Of a DNA stretch of 47,053 nt, positions 32,628-42,073 are shown piece after piece (positions within the stretch are counted from its first letter, which is position 1; the number at the start of each line of letters is the position of its first letter). The stretch is from positions 1 through 47,053 of the forward strand of contig JAZOQG010000060.1 of NCBI GenBank assembly GCA_045656005.1. The letters are read 5' to 3'. The stretch is from JAZNQN01 sp045656005 (GTDB lineage Bacteria; Bacillota; Clostridia; UMGS1883; UMGS1540). The translations under genes were made by a program, and so were the position numbers. Under the pieces are notes generated by a model. That model saw nothing but the letters and a program-made list of their open reading frames with translations, was not told the origin of the DNA and made no database searches.

Positions 32628-33881
32628 ATGGCAATTATTTTTAAAAATATTGACATAATTACATGGGACAGCTTTATAAAGGGCACAGATGTTTTAATTG
32701 AAGGAAACAAAATTTCAAAAATAGGAAATGCAGAAGCTAAAGACGGTGACGAGGTGATTTCGGGGAAGAATAAAATTCTTTGCCCGGGACTTGTTAATAC
32801 GCATACACATGCGGCGATGACACTTTTCCGCTCTTATGCCGACGGCATGAATTTAGAGGATTGGCTCTATACAAAAATTTTCCCGGCGGAGGATAATCTT
32901 ACGGGGGAAGATGTGTATAATGGTACGGCTTTAGGCATTTTGGAAATGATACAAAGCGGCTGCACGGCTTTTCATGACATGTACTTTTTTACTGACGATA
33001 TTGCCCGCGCAGTAGAAGATTTGGGAATGCGTGCCAAAATCTGCCGAGGTCTTGTAAATGGTAGTACAGATGGCTTTGATAAAGACGAAAGAATATGGGG
33101 CAATGTTGATTTTTATAAAAAGTATAATGGCGCATGTGATGGCAAAATTACTGTAGGCTTTGGTATGCACTCGGTTTACACCTGCTCGCCCCAGTATCTT
33201 AAATACTGTGCTGATGTGGTAAAGGATTTGGGGGCGGATGCTCACATTCACCTTTCGGAAACTGAAACGGAGAATAGAAACTGCATAAATTCCTATGGAA
33301 AAACACCAACTGCTTTAATGAATGAGGCGGGAGTTTTTGACTCTCCTTGTGTTGCGGCGCATTGTGTTCATTTAAGTGACGAGGATATGGAAATATTAAA
33401 AAGTAAAAATGTTTTTGTTGCATTCAATCCTTCAAGTAATTTAAAACTAAAAAGCGGAATTGCCGAGATTTCAAAGCTGCTCAAAAAAGGAATTAACATT
33501 TCAATAGGAACAGACGGCGCTTCTTCCAATAATAACCTTAACATGTTTGAGGAAATGCACATAGGTGCACTGCTTTCGGGAGCTGATAGCGCAGAAATAT
33601 TAAAAATGGCAACATTAAACGGTGGAAGAGCATTAAATCTTCCTGTGGGGGAAATTAAAGAGGGAGCTGTGGCAGACCTGATTATGATAGACACAGATAA
33701 GCCTCATTTTTATCCTAAGCATGACATGAGGGCAAACCTTCTTTACAGCGCGGGTGGAAGTGATGTTTGTCTTACTATGGTCGACGGAAAAATATTATAT
33801 CATAACAACGAGTTTAAAACTGCAGATTTCGAAAAAATAAAATATAATGCTGAAAAAAGTAAGGAAAGAGTTTGTAAGTAA
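32628..33881 (+). CDS. mtaD: 5-methylthioadenosine/S-adenosylhomocysteine deaminase
   Basis: This amidohydrolase deaminates MTA or SAH to the inosine forms. The 417-aa protein shows the metal ligands HTHAAM (H59, H61), HIHLSETETE, AAHCVHL and GTDGASSNNNLNMFEE, which is the MtaD/SAH deaminase signature. The length is typical. It follows mgsA closely and its stop overlaps the HAD gene start by one base (TAATG). Substrate preference between MTA, SAH and adenosine cannot be read from sequence. Confidence 0.9.
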   Translation: MAIIFKNIDIITWDSFIKGTDVLIEGNKISKIGNAEAKDGDEVISGKNKILCPGLVNTHTHAAMTLFRSYADGMNLEDWLYTKIFPAEDNLTGEDVYNGTALGILEMIQSGCTAFHDMYFFTDDIARAVEDLGMRAKICRGLVNGSTDGFDKDERIWGNVDFYKKYNGACDGKITVGFGMHSVYTCSPQYLKYCADVVKDLGADAHIHLSETETENRNCINSYGKTPTALMNEAGVFDSPCVAAHCVHLSDEDMEILKSKNVFVAFNPSSNLKLKSGIAEISKLLKKGINISIGTDGASSNNNLNMFEEMHIGALLSGADSAEILKMATLNGGRALNLPVGEIKEGAVADLIMIDTDKPHFYPKHDMRANLLYSAGGSDVCLTMVDGKILYHNNEFKTADFEKIKYNAEKSKERVCK

Positions 33882-34525
33882 TGGCAAAGTGTGTGCTTTT
33901 TGACCTTGACGGAACACTTATAGACAGCGGAGAAGGTATAACCGAGGGCGTTAGATATGCCGTGGAAAAATTCAATAAACAGCCCCTTGACCTTAAAACA
34001 AGGCAGAGTTTTATAGGTCCTTCGCTTCGCGAGATGTTTAAACTCCACTGCGGAGTAAATGACGAAGAGGCAGAGGAAATGCTCCGTCTTTACAGAGAGT
34101 ATTATGGAGTTGAAGGTCTTTATAAATGTATTCCCTATGAGGGAATAGAGGATGTTTTAAAATATCTCCTTGAGATTGGGTGCAGTATATATGTTGCAAC
34201 TGCAAAACCCACAGAATATGCAGAAAAGATGCTTAAAAAATGGGGGCTTTTCGGATATTTCAAAAAAGTTATCGGTGCATCCTTTGACAAATCAAAAACA
34301 GAGAAAAAGGACATTATAGCTGATGCCATGGCTTTTGAAGGAACAAGCGAAGCCATTATGATAGGCGACACGGCATTTGATATTGAAGGCGCAAAGGAAA
34401 ATAGAATTTCAAGCATCGGAGTGACTTACGGTTACGGAGATTTGGAAAAACTTAAAAATTCAAACCCTGACCATATTGCAAACAGTGTTTCAGAACTTTT
34501 TGAAGTTCTGAAAACTTTATGTTGA
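33881..34525 (+). CDS. HAD-family hydrolase, phosphoglycolate phosphatase-like
   Basis: The 214-aa protein has motif I DLDGTLIDSG (D8, D10), a C1 cap with SFIGPSLREMF, motif II YVATAKP, motif III Lys in DKSKTEKKDII and motif IV MIGDTAFDIEGAKEN. This is the Gph/PpaX-type subfamily acting on small phosphate esters; the exact substrate is unknown. It is coupled to mtaD by a one-base overlap and is the last gene before the rpsU promoter. Confidence 0.88.
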   Translation: MAKCVLFDLDGTLIDSGEGITEGVRYAVEKFNKQPLDLKTRQSFIGPSLREMFKLHCGVNDEEAEEMLRLYREYYGVEGLYKCIPYEGIEDVLKYLLEIGCSIYVATAKPTEYAEKMLKKWGLFGYFKKVIGASFDKSKTEKKDIIADAMAFEGTSEAIMIGDTAFDIEGAKENRISSIGVTYGYGDLEKLKNSNPDHIANSVSELFEVLKTLC

Positions 34526-34566
34526 TGGACTTTGTTAAAAAAATATAAACTTTGGTAATTTTTTGC

Positions 34567-34595
34567 TTGACATATCCTTTTGGATAAGTTATAAT
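34567..34595 (+). promoter_or_regulatory. Full-consensus promoter of rpsU with inverted repeat in spacer
   Basis: TTGACA (34567-34572), 17 bp, TATAAT (34590-34595), both exact. The spacer holds TATCC-TTTT-GGATA (34573-34586), a perfect inverted repeat between the two hexamers that could be an operator. Confidence 0.9.
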
Positions 34596-34644
34596 ATATT
34601 ATATGTGTTTTTCACATTCCATTTCGTGAGGGGAGGGAAACAAA

Positions 34645-34821
34645 ATGTCAGAAATCAGAATAAAGGACAATGAGTCTTTAGATAGCGCTTTAAGACGTTT
34701 TAAACGCCAGTGCGCAAAATCAGGTGTTTTATCCGAAATCAGAAAAAGAGAGCACTATGAAAAACCCAGCGTGAAGCGTAAAAAGAAATCAGAGGCTGCA
34801 AGAAAACGTAAGTTTAAATAA
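34645..34821 (+). CDS. rpsU: 30S ribosomal protein S21
   Basis: The 58-aa product begins MSEIRIKDNESLDSALRRFKR, continues CAKSGVLSEIRKREHYEKPS and ends in a highly basic KRKKKSEAARKRKFK tail, the standard form of S21, which sits near the 3' end of 16S rRNA and helps initiation. GGGGAGGG precedes the ATG by several bases. It has its own consensus promoter and a strong terminator, forming an independent unit before comEC. Confidence 0.97.
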   Translation: MSEIRIKDNESLDSALRRFKRQCAKSGVLSEIRKREHYEKPSVKRKKKSEAARKRKFK

Positions 34822-34840
34822 TTGTCTTGAATTTACTGAG

Positions 34841-34884
34841 AGGTTGTAATAATTGGTTTTAACTTGTTATTATAACCTTTTTTG
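34841..34884 (+). terminator. Terminator of rpsU
   Basis: AGGTTGTAATAA (34841-34852) and TTATTATAACCT (34867-34878) form a 12-bp stem with one G-U pair, followed by TTTTTT. It ends 20 bp before the comEC start, so comEC expression probably depends partly on read-through. Confidence 0.85.
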
Positions 34885-34904
34885 TATTTTTGGAAGTGTT
34901 ACAA

Positions 34905-37208
34905 ATGAAGAGAAATTTGCTTTCTGCGGCAATTTTTATGTCGTTTGGAATTTATTTGTGGAATAATTTTTACATAGGCTCTATTTTGTGTGTGGTTGCC
35001 GTTTTGGGAGCATACATTTTCTGGTGCGTCAGAAAAACAGAGGTTATGGCGGCTTTGCTTGCAGTAATTATGGTTTTTGCGGGATTTTTTGCAATAAACA
35101 TTTCAAATTACAATGCCATAAAAAGGGCGGAGCCGTTTACAAAAGATATCCTTAAAATATCGGGAAGGGTTTTGGGAGTTTCAAAAACGGATTACGGACA
35201 GAGCATAATTTTAAAGCATGAATATAAAGACGAAAATGGTCATAGTCAAAATATAAAAATCAAAGCCTACACGAATAAGGATTTTATAAAGTTTCAGTAT
35301 GGTGATGTAATAAACTTTACCGCGAAACTCAAAATGCCTGATGGCGGAGCAGGGTTCGGAGGTTACAACGGGCGGATGAGTTTTCGTTCGGAAAATATTC
35401 TTCTTGAAAGTGACGGCAACATTAAAGAAATATATGTTTTTGAAAACAAAATAAATAAGTTTAATATTTTTGATATATCATACCTTGTGAAAGAAGCTGT
35501 ATGCGAGAGGATTTCAAATCTATATGAAGGCACGGCGGCAGGACTTATGCAGGGGATTTTAGTAGGGGAGAAGGAAAATATCCCTAAAGACATTGAGGAA
35601 AGTTTCAGAATAAGCGGAATTTCTCACATAATAGTGGTTTCGGGTATGCACGTCAACATTTTTGTTGCGGTTTTAATTTTTATATTATCAATATTCGGGA
35701 TAGGGAAAAGACGAGTTGCCTCTCTTATTTATATTGCGGGAGCCTGGTTTTTTGTGTTTGTAAGCGGATGCGGACTTTCGGCAGTAAGAGCTGCGTGGGT
35801 TACAACCATTTTATTTTTGGGGAGGCTTATTAAAAGAGAGTCGGACCCACTTAACAGTCTTGGCGGAGCGGTTTTTATAATGCTGCTTATAAATCCTGAG
35901 GTTTATTATAATATAGGGTTTAAACTGTCTGTCTTTTCGGCGGGTACAATCCTTGTTTTTGCAAAAACAATCTCTGAAAGATTTAAGATAGAAGATACTT
36001 TGGGGGATTCGGCGGTGGTAACAATTGCTGCACAGCTTGGTATTTTGCCGATACTCTCACAAAGTTTCGGATATATAGGAACGTTTGGCATTTTAACAAA
36101 TATTTTAGTTTGTCCTGTGGTAACGCTCCTGTTTACACTGGGTGTAATTTCGCTTTTTATAGGCGGTGTACCTGTTTTGGGAAGCGGCATAGTAGGATTT
36201 TGTTCATTGATTTTAGATGGTATGGCACTACTGTCGCAAAGTGTTTCAAAACTCCCTATGTCAGCAATAAATTTTGGAAGTATCAACGGGCTTAGCCTTT
36301 TAATATACATTTTGTTTTTGGTGGCACTTTGGTTTTTACTGAAGAAAGAAACAAAAATTGCAAAAAGAGCTTTAGCGGTTTCGCTTGGTTTGATTTTAAT
36401 GATAAGCCTTTATGGTACGTTTTCTCATAAAGCAAGCATAACATTTCTCGACAGCGGGGACAGTGATTGCACCATAGTGGAAAGCGGAAGCAAAGTTTTA
36501 ATGTTTGACGGCGGCGGAAGTTACAGTTTCAGTGTTTCAGACAAGGTTATTATTCCATATTTTTCAAACAGAAAAATAAAATCAGTTGACGCGGCATTTG
36601 TAACACATTATCATGTTGACCATATGTTTGGAATAAAAGAACTCATTGAAAAAGGATATATAAAAAGTGTTATTCTGCCATCTGGAATAGCTAAGGAAAG
36701 TTTTGAAATTTCAGAGGCGGCAAAAAAGGCAGGAATACCCTTGCATTATGTGGGAAATTTTGATAAACTGTATTTTGGTGACATAGAGGTTACATCTTTT
36801 AATACTTATGACGGAAAAGAAGAGAATAATGGTTTTATTTATAGTGTTTCTCTCAATGGAAAGAAAATTTTAATATCGGGTGACACTGATAAAGAAGGAG
36901 AAAAAATACTTCTTTCTTCCGGAAAAGATTTTAAAAGTGATATATTAAAGGTGCCTCATCACGGCTCTGCGACATCTGGAAGTGATGAATTTCTTAAGGC
37001 GGTTTCACCTCAAATTGCAGTAGTATGCAGCGGTGAGGATATTATATCGAAAGACAGAAAAGATGAATACAAAAAACTTGGCACAAGGCTTTACTTTACA
37101 CATCAGTGGGGACATATCAGAATAAATCTTTCAAAAAGCGGCAGAATAAAAATTTTGCCCGGAAGGAACAACTTTTATGAGCTACGAAATTTTAAAAAAT
37201 CAGGTTAA
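34905..37208 (+). CDS. comEC: ComEC/Rec2-family DNA uptake protein
   Basis: ComEC forms the channel for single-stranded DNA during natural transformation. The 767-aa protein has two or three N-terminal helices, an OB-like extracellular domain (about residues 65-170), the Competence membrane core (about 205-490, with GISHIIVVSGMHVNIF) and a C-terminal metallo-beta-lactamase domain with THYHVDH (567-573), SGDTD and VPHHGSATS. All metal motifs are intact. The ATG at 34905 follows GGAAGTG by six bases; a TTG at 34890 in frame is less likely. comEA is not nearby. Its 3' end overlaps holA by 32 bp. Confidence 0.95.
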   Translation: MKRNLLSAAIFMSFGIYLWNNFYIGSILCVVAVLGAYIFWCVRKTEVMAALLAVIMVFAGFFAINISNYNAIKRAEPFTKDILKISGRVLGVSKTDYGQSIILKHEYKDENGHSQNIKIKAYTNKDFIKFQYGDVINFTAKLKMPDGGAGFGGYNGRMSFRSENILLESDGNIKEIYVFENKINKFNIFDISYLVKEAVCERISNLYEGTAAGLMQGILVGEKENIPKDIEESFRISGISHIIVVSGMHVNIFVAVLIFILSIFGIGKRRVASLIYIAGAWFFVFVSGCGLSAVRAAWVTTILFLGRLIKRESDPLNSLGGAVFIMLLINPEVYYNIGFKLSVFSAGTILVFAKTISERFKIEDTLGDSAVVTIAAQLGILPILSQSFGYIGTFGILTNILVCPVVTLLFTLGVISLFIGGVPVLGSGIVGFCSLILDGMALLSQSVSKLPMSAINFGSINGLSLLIYILFLVALWFLLKKETKIAKRALAVSLGLILMISLYGTFSHKASITFLDSGDSDCTIVESGSKVLMFDGGGSYSFSVSDKVIIPYFSNRKIKSVDAAFVTHYHVDHMFGIKELIEKGYIKSVILPSGIAKESFEISEAAKKAGIPLHYVGNFDKLYFGDIEVTSFNTYDGKEENNGFIYSVSLNGKKILISGDTDKEGEKILLSSGKDFKSDILKVPHHGSATSGSDEFLKAVSPQIAVVCSGEDIISKDRKDEYKKLGTRLYFTHQWGHIRINLSKSGRIKILPGRNNFYELRNFKKSG

Positions 37209-38163
37209 ATCGGATACTTTGCAGAATATGTTTCATTTTTTTGGTGAAGAGGTTTATTTGAAACAACACTATCTCGGAATACTCAAAGACAAGCTCTCGG
37301 GAGATTTTCCTGAATTTAACCTGATAGAATTTGAGGGAGAAGTCACTTCGCAGGACATAGATGTAAGTTTTAACACACCTCCCATGATGGGGGACAAGAA
37401 ACTTGTAATTTTCAAGGATACGGGTATTTTCAAAGCAGGGGCAAAGGCGAAGGATGCGTTTTGTGATGCCCTTAAAAATGCTGCGGATTATCTTTATGTT
37501 ATTGTATATGATGACAATTTTGACAAACGAAATGCGGCATACAAGGCATTCTCAGAAAAGGCTTTAAGCGTTGATTTTCAGCGCAGAACAAGAGCTGACA
37601 TTAAGGCATGGATAGTAAATTTACTTAAAAAGTGTCACAAGAAAATGGCTGTTGATGCTATGGAATCCTTCCTCGATTCGGTTGGGGTTGACATGCACGG
37701 GGTGCTTACCGATATAAACAAGCTCATTTCTTATGTGGGTGAGCGTGACATAATAGAAAAAGAAGATGTCGGAAATGTTGTGACAAAAGAGTTTTTCACA
37801 AAGGAATATGTATTAACGGATTCACTTTTGTCAGGCAACAAAAAAGAGGCAATGCGTGCGCTTTGCGAGCTTATGGAAATGAGAAGTGACCCTATAATGC
37901 TTTTATATATAATTTCGTCAGGCTACATCGCGACATACAAAGCAAGAATTTTGCTTGACGAAGGTGCCTCATCTCAGCAAATTACGAAAGCTCTGGGATT
38001 GCCACGCGACTTTCTGGCAAAAAAATACACGGATTTTGCAAGAAAACTTACACTTGCAGGACTTAAAAGAGCAATAAATCTTATAAAAAATGCAGATTAT
38101 GATATGAAAATTGGCATGGGTGACGGAGAGACGATAATAAAAACTCTTGTCGCACAGCTTTAA
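37177..38163 (+). CDS. holA: DNA polymerase III subunit delta
   Basis: Delta is the clamp-loader wrench that opens the beta clamp. The 328-aa protein has the N-terminal FHFFGEEVYLKQHYL segment, LVIFKDTGIF and a helical C-terminal domain, matching Firmicutes HolA (YqeN) in length and pattern. The comEC-holA order is conserved in Firmicutes. The start lies inside the comEC 3' end, with GGAAGGA about nine bases upstream. rpsT, often downstream, is absent and pth follows instead. Confidence 0.93.
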   Translation: MSYEILKNQVKSDTLQNMFHFFGEEVYLKQHYLGILKDKLSGDFPEFNLIEFEGEVTSQDIDVSFNTPPMMGDKKLVIFKDTGIFKAGAKAKDAFCDALKNAADYLYVIVYDDNFDKRNAAYKAFSEKALSVDFQRRTRADIKAWIVNLLKKCHKKMAVDAMESFLDSVGVDMHGVLTDINKLISYVGERDIIEKEDVGNVVTKEFFTKEYVLTDSLLSGNKKEAMRALCELMEMRSDPIMLLYIISSGYIATYKARILLDEGASSQQITKALGLPRDFLAKKYTDFARKLTLAGLKRAINLIKNADYDMKIGMGDGETIIKTLVAQL

Positions 38164-38179
38164 CAGAGAGGAATAAAAT

Positions 38180-38743
38180 ATGTATTTAATAGCAGGACTT
38201 GGAAATCCGGGTGACAAATATGCAAAAACACGTCACAATGTTGGTTTTGTGGCAATAGATTACCTTTCTTTGAAATATGGAATAAGTGTTAAAAAAATAA
38301 AATTTAAAGCACTTATAGGAGAGGGAAAAATAGGAAATGAGAGAGTTATTCTCGCGAAACCCACCACTTTTATGAATTTAAGCGGCGAAAGTATTATGGA
38401 AATTGCCAAGTATTATAAATTGCCGCCTGAGAACATAATAATTATATATGACGATACTGCCATAGATGTTGGAAAAGTGAGGATAAGACCATCGGGAAGT
38501 GATGGCGGTCACAACGGAATGAAATCCATTATCTATCTTCTGGGAAGCGATGCTTTTCCAAGAATAAGGGTAGGAATAGGAAAAGCAAAAGACGAAATGG
38601 TAAATCATGTTCTCGGAACATTTTCAAAGGAAGACGGAGAAAGTGTTACAAAGTGCATTAAAGCTACTGACAAAATAGTTGAGGAAATCATAAAAAATGG
38701 TGCTCAAAGTGCCATGAATAAATATAACGGAGCGACTTTTTAA
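38180..38743 (+). CDS. pth: Peptidyl-tRNA hydrolase
   Basis: Pth recycles peptidyl-tRNA released from stalled ribosomes. The 187-aa protein has GLGNPGDKYAKTRHNVGF (catalytic H19), KPTTFMNLSGES, IIYDDTAIDVGKVRIRPSG and GGHNGMKSI, all family hallmarks, at normal length. AGAGGA precedes the ATG. Its stop overlaps the mfd start by one base (TAATG). Confidence 0.97.
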   Translation: MYLIAGLGNPGDKYAKTRHNVGFVAIDYLSLKYGISVKKIKFKALIGEGKIGNERVILAKPTTFMNLSGESIMEIAKYYKLPPENIIIIYDDTAIDVGKVRIRPSGSDGGHNGMKSIIYLLGSDAFPRIRVGIGKAKDEMVNHVLGTFSKEDGESVTKCIKATDKIVEEIIKNGAQSAMNKYNGATF

Positions 38744-41700
38744 TGGGTGATTTATTTAAAAATCTTTATGCCTCCGAAGAATATCAAAATTTTAAAAGTC
38801 AGATTGAAAGCGGATGCAAAACGATTTTACTTACAGGTGTTCCCGAAGTTTCGAAGGCGCACATACTTGCGGCATTATGTCTTGAAAGCAAAAAAAGAGT
38901 TTGCGTTATATGCCAGAATGAGCCATCGGCATCCAGCATGCAGAAAAACCTTGAAGGCTTTCTGGGTGAAGACATTGCAAGGCTTATTCCTGCGGAAATT
39001 GATTTTGGAAACACGATAAAAGCAAGTTTTGATATAAGAGGCGAAAGAATTTCGGCAATAAATATGATAAAAAACGGGGCATCGGCAGTTATGAGTGCGG
39101 CGGCGCTTCTTTGTTTTGTTATGCCGGAAAAAGATTTTAAAGAAAAAACCCTTACCCTTTCTGTGGGTGACACGATTGAGGATATTTCAAAAGTCCTCAC
39201 AGATATGGGGTACGAAAGAAACTTTGAGGTAAGCGGAGAGGGACAGTTTGCAGTAAGAGGCGGAATTTGCGACATTTTCCCACCGTCTTCCGAAGAAGGA
39301 TTAAGAATAGAATTTTTTGACGACGAGGTTGACAGCATCCGTTTTTTTAATCCAAAGACACAGCTTTCAACAGAAAAAGTGGACATATTTGATATAATTC
39401 CTGCAAATGCTGACAGTGGTGACGGGTGCATTATAGAATATTTTGGCGACGACACAGTTTTTGTAATTGAAGAAGCATTAAAAACCTCGGACGGGGCTAT
39501 GGGCTTTGTTCAAAACATTGAAGGAAGAATTGCAGAGCATGCATTAAACGGAGAGAAAATTGCATCGTTTCCTGTGCTGGGATATCAAAGTGTTATAGAG
39601 AAAATGGCAGAAAAATGCCTTGTTGCAATGAATGCCATTTCTGCGACAACACCATATTTTGTGCCTGAGGCAACACTTTCATTTACGGTTAAAATTTTAT
39701 CCTCTTATTCGGGGAAAATTGACATTCTGATGCAGGATGTGGCATATTGGAGAGAAAAAAACTACAACATTTTGGTGCTTGCAGGCTCAAAAAATCGTGC
39801 AGACGGAATTAAGTCTGCTTTTTCGGAGAGAGATATTCCTTTTAAAGATGGCATGGGAGAGGGTGGCATTGTTGGAATCAGCGAAAGTCCCCTTGAAAAG
39901 AGTTTTGAATATCCTAAAATAAAAACTGTTTTTGTAAGCGGCGGCGATGTGTTTCTTAAAGAGAGAAAAAGGCGCAAGGTAAAAGATGCGGGCGATGCTA
40001 TAAGAAGTTTTGACGAGCTTGCAGTAGGCGATTTTGTGGTTCACAGAGCGCACGGTATAGGTCAGTTTGAAGAGCTTTTAAGCATGGAGGTTGCAGGGGT
40101 AAAGAGAGATTATCTTAAATTACGATACAAAGGGACAGATGTTTTATATGTTCCTGCAAATCAGCTTAATTTACTATACAAATATTCTCATGCTGGAGAG
40201 GACACTCCTGCACCGAAAATAAACAAACTCGGCACATCACAATGGCAAAACACGAAAAACCGAGTAAAGAAAAGTGCAAGAGAGCTTGCGATAAAGCTTA
40301 TAGACCTTTATGCAGAGCGAAACAAGATGGAAGGGCATGCTTTCTCGCGTGACACGCTCTGGCAAAAACAGTTTGAAGAAGAATTTATATACGAGGAAAC
40401 CCCCGACCAGATTAAGAGTATAGAAGAAATAAAGAAGGACATGGAAAAAAGCCGTCCCATGGACAGGCTTCTTTGCGGAGATGTGGGTTACGGGAAAACA
40501 GAGGTTGCGGTGCGTGCTGCATTTAAGTGCGTTATGGACGGGTACCAGTGTGCATATCTTGTGCCGACTACAATTCTGGCTTCTCAGCATTACAACCATT
40601 TTATTGAAAGGCTTAAAACATTCCCGATAAGAGTTGAAATGCTTTCACGTTTCAGGACAAAGGCTCAACAGTCCCAAATAATCAAGGCTCTTAAAAAGGG
40701 TGAAATTGATATAATTGTAGGGACTCACCGTCTGCTTGGCGATGATGTGCTTTTCAAAAATTTGGGACTTTTGGTGATTGACGAAGAACAACGTTTTGGT
40801 GTTGGACACAAGGAAAAAATAAAAAATTTGAAAAGAGGAATAGACGTTTTAACTTTAACTGCAACCCCTATTCCGAGAACTCTCAACATGGCTATGACGG
40901 GGATAAGGGACATGAGTGTAATTTCTATGCCTCCGAAAGAGCGTCAACCAATACAGACATACATTATGGAGCACAGCGATTTTGTGGCAAAGGATGCAAT
41001 AGAAAGAGAACTTGAGCGAGGCGGGCAGGTTTATTATGTCTACAACAGAGTTTCAAACATTTACAACAAAGCCGCAAAAATAAAAGAAATGATTCCCGAT
41101 GCCGAGGTTTCTGTTGCGCATGGGCAGATGAGCGAGCGCGAGCTTGAAGAAATAATGATGAAAATGCTCGATGGAGTAATTGATGTTTTAGTTTGCACTA
41201 CAATTATTGAAACGGGATTAGATATTCCTAATGTTAACACTATGGTTGTTGAAAATGCAGACTGCATGGGACTTTCTCAGCTTTATCAGCTAAGGGGAAG
41301 AGTTGGAAGGTCCAACAAGGTTGCGTATGCTTATCTTACTTTCAGGCGAGACAAAACACTTTCTGAAATAGCTGAAAAAAGGCTTATGGCGATAAAAGAA
41401 TTTACGGAGCTTGGAGCAGGATTTAAAATAGCGCTCCGTGACCTTGAAATAAGAGGTGCGGGTGACGTTTTGGGACCAGAGCAGCACGGTTTTATGTCAA
41501 CGGTTGGTTACGATATGTATTTAAAGCTTTTAAGCGAAGCTGTGGAAGAAATGGGCGGAGAAGAAAAGCCGCATAAAACTGAAAGTGTCATTGATATTGC
41601 AGTTTCGGCAGGTATTCCTGAGGACTATATTGGAGACACAAGGTCTCGTCTTGAGGCTTACAGGCTTATTGCTGGTATAGAAAATGAAGAGGATAAAATA

Positions 41701-42030
41701 GAGGCAACTGATGAGCTTCTGGACAGATACGGAGATATCCCTGGTGAAACTCAAATGCTTATGGAAGTTGCAATGCTTCGTGTTTATGCGAGCGAGGCGG
41801 GTGTGAGTGAAATTTCAGGAAACAAAATCAAGACAGTATTTACTTTCGATGAAAAAAATCTGCCTTCTCCTGAAACTTTGTCCCTTGTAATTACAAAATA
41901 CAGGAAGAAAATTTTCTTCAGTGCAGGTGAAAAACCTTATCTTACACTCAAAAACGAGGGAGAAAATGAAAAAGTTTTGATTAATAATGTAAAAAATTTG
42001 CTAAAAGACTTGAAAGTTCAGAAAGATTAG
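38743..42030 (+). CDS. mfd: Transcription-repair coupling factor Mfd
   Basis: Mfd removes stalled RNA polymerase and recruits UvrA. The 1095-aa protein has a UvrB-like N-terminal half, an RNA-polymerase-interacting CarD-like domain (about residues 425-490, with AVGDFVVHRAHGIGQF), a RecG-like motor with Walker A GDVGYGKT (579-586) and DEEQ (680-683), and a C-terminal TRCF domain. It is slightly shorter than the roughly 1150-1180 aa usual in Firmicutes, mostly in the N-terminal part. The pth-mfd order is conserved in Firmicutes. Confidence 0.97.
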   Translation: MGDLFKNLYASEEYQNFKSQIESGCKTILLTGVPEVSKAHILAALCLESKKRVCVICQNEPSASSMQKNLEGFLGEDIARLIPAEIDFGNTIKASFDIRGERISAINMIKNGASAVMSAAALLCFVMPEKDFKEKTLTLSVGDTIEDISKVLTDMGYERNFEVSGEGQFAVRGGICDIFPPSSEEGLRIEFFDDEVDSIRFFNPKTQLSTEKVDIFDIIPANADSGDGCIIEYFGDDTVFVIEEALKTSDGAMGFVQNIEGRIAEHALNGEKIASFPVLGYQSVIEKMAEKCLVAMNAISATTPYFVPEATLSFTVKILSSYSGKIDILMQDVAYWREKNYNILVLAGSKNRADGIKSAFSERDIPFKDGMGEGGIVGISESPLEKSFEYPKIKTVFVSGGDVFLKERKRRKVKDAGDAIRSFDELAVGDFVVHRAHGIGQFEELLSMEVAGVKRDYLKLRYKGTDVLYVPANQLNLLYKYSHAGEDTPAPKINKLGTSQWQNTKNRVKKSARELAIKLIDLYAERNKMEGHAFSRDTLWQKQFEEEFIYEETPDQIKSIEEIKKDMEKSRPMDRLLCGDVGYGKTEVAVRAAFKCVMDGYQCAYLVPTTILASQHYNHFIERLKTFPIRVEMLSRFRTKAQQSQIIKALKKGEIDIIVGTHRLLGDDVLFKNLGLLVIDEEQRFGVGHKEKIKNLKRGIDVLTLTATPIPRTLNMAMTGIRDMSVISMPPKERQPIQTYIMEHSDFVAKDAIERELERGGQVYYVYNRVSNIYNKAAKIKEMIPDAEVSVAHGQMSERELEEIMMKMLDGVIDVLVCTTIIETGLDIPNVNTMVVENADCMGLSQLYQLRGRVGRSNKVAYAYLTFRRDKTLSEIAEKRLMAIKEFTELGAGFKIALRDLEIRGAGDVLGPEQHGFMSTVGYDMYLKLLSEAVEEMGGEEKPHKTESVIDIAVSAGIPEDYIGDTRSRLEAYRLIAGIENEEDKIEATDELLDRYGDIPGETQMLMEVAMLRVYASEAGVSEISGNKIKTVFTFDEKNLPSPETLSLVITKYRKKIFFSAGEKPYLTLKNEGENEKVLINNVKNLLKDLKVQKD

Positions 42031-42038
42031 TGTATTAT
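42010..42038 (+). promoter_or_regulatory. Probable promoter of the PrsA-like foldase gene
   Basis: TTGAAA (42010-42015, inside the mfd end), 17 bp, TATTAT (42033-42038), with an overlapping TATAAT at 42036-42041. Confidence 0.45.
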
Positions 42039-42073
42039 AATAATGTTATATTAAAAAACAAAGGAGTATTAAC

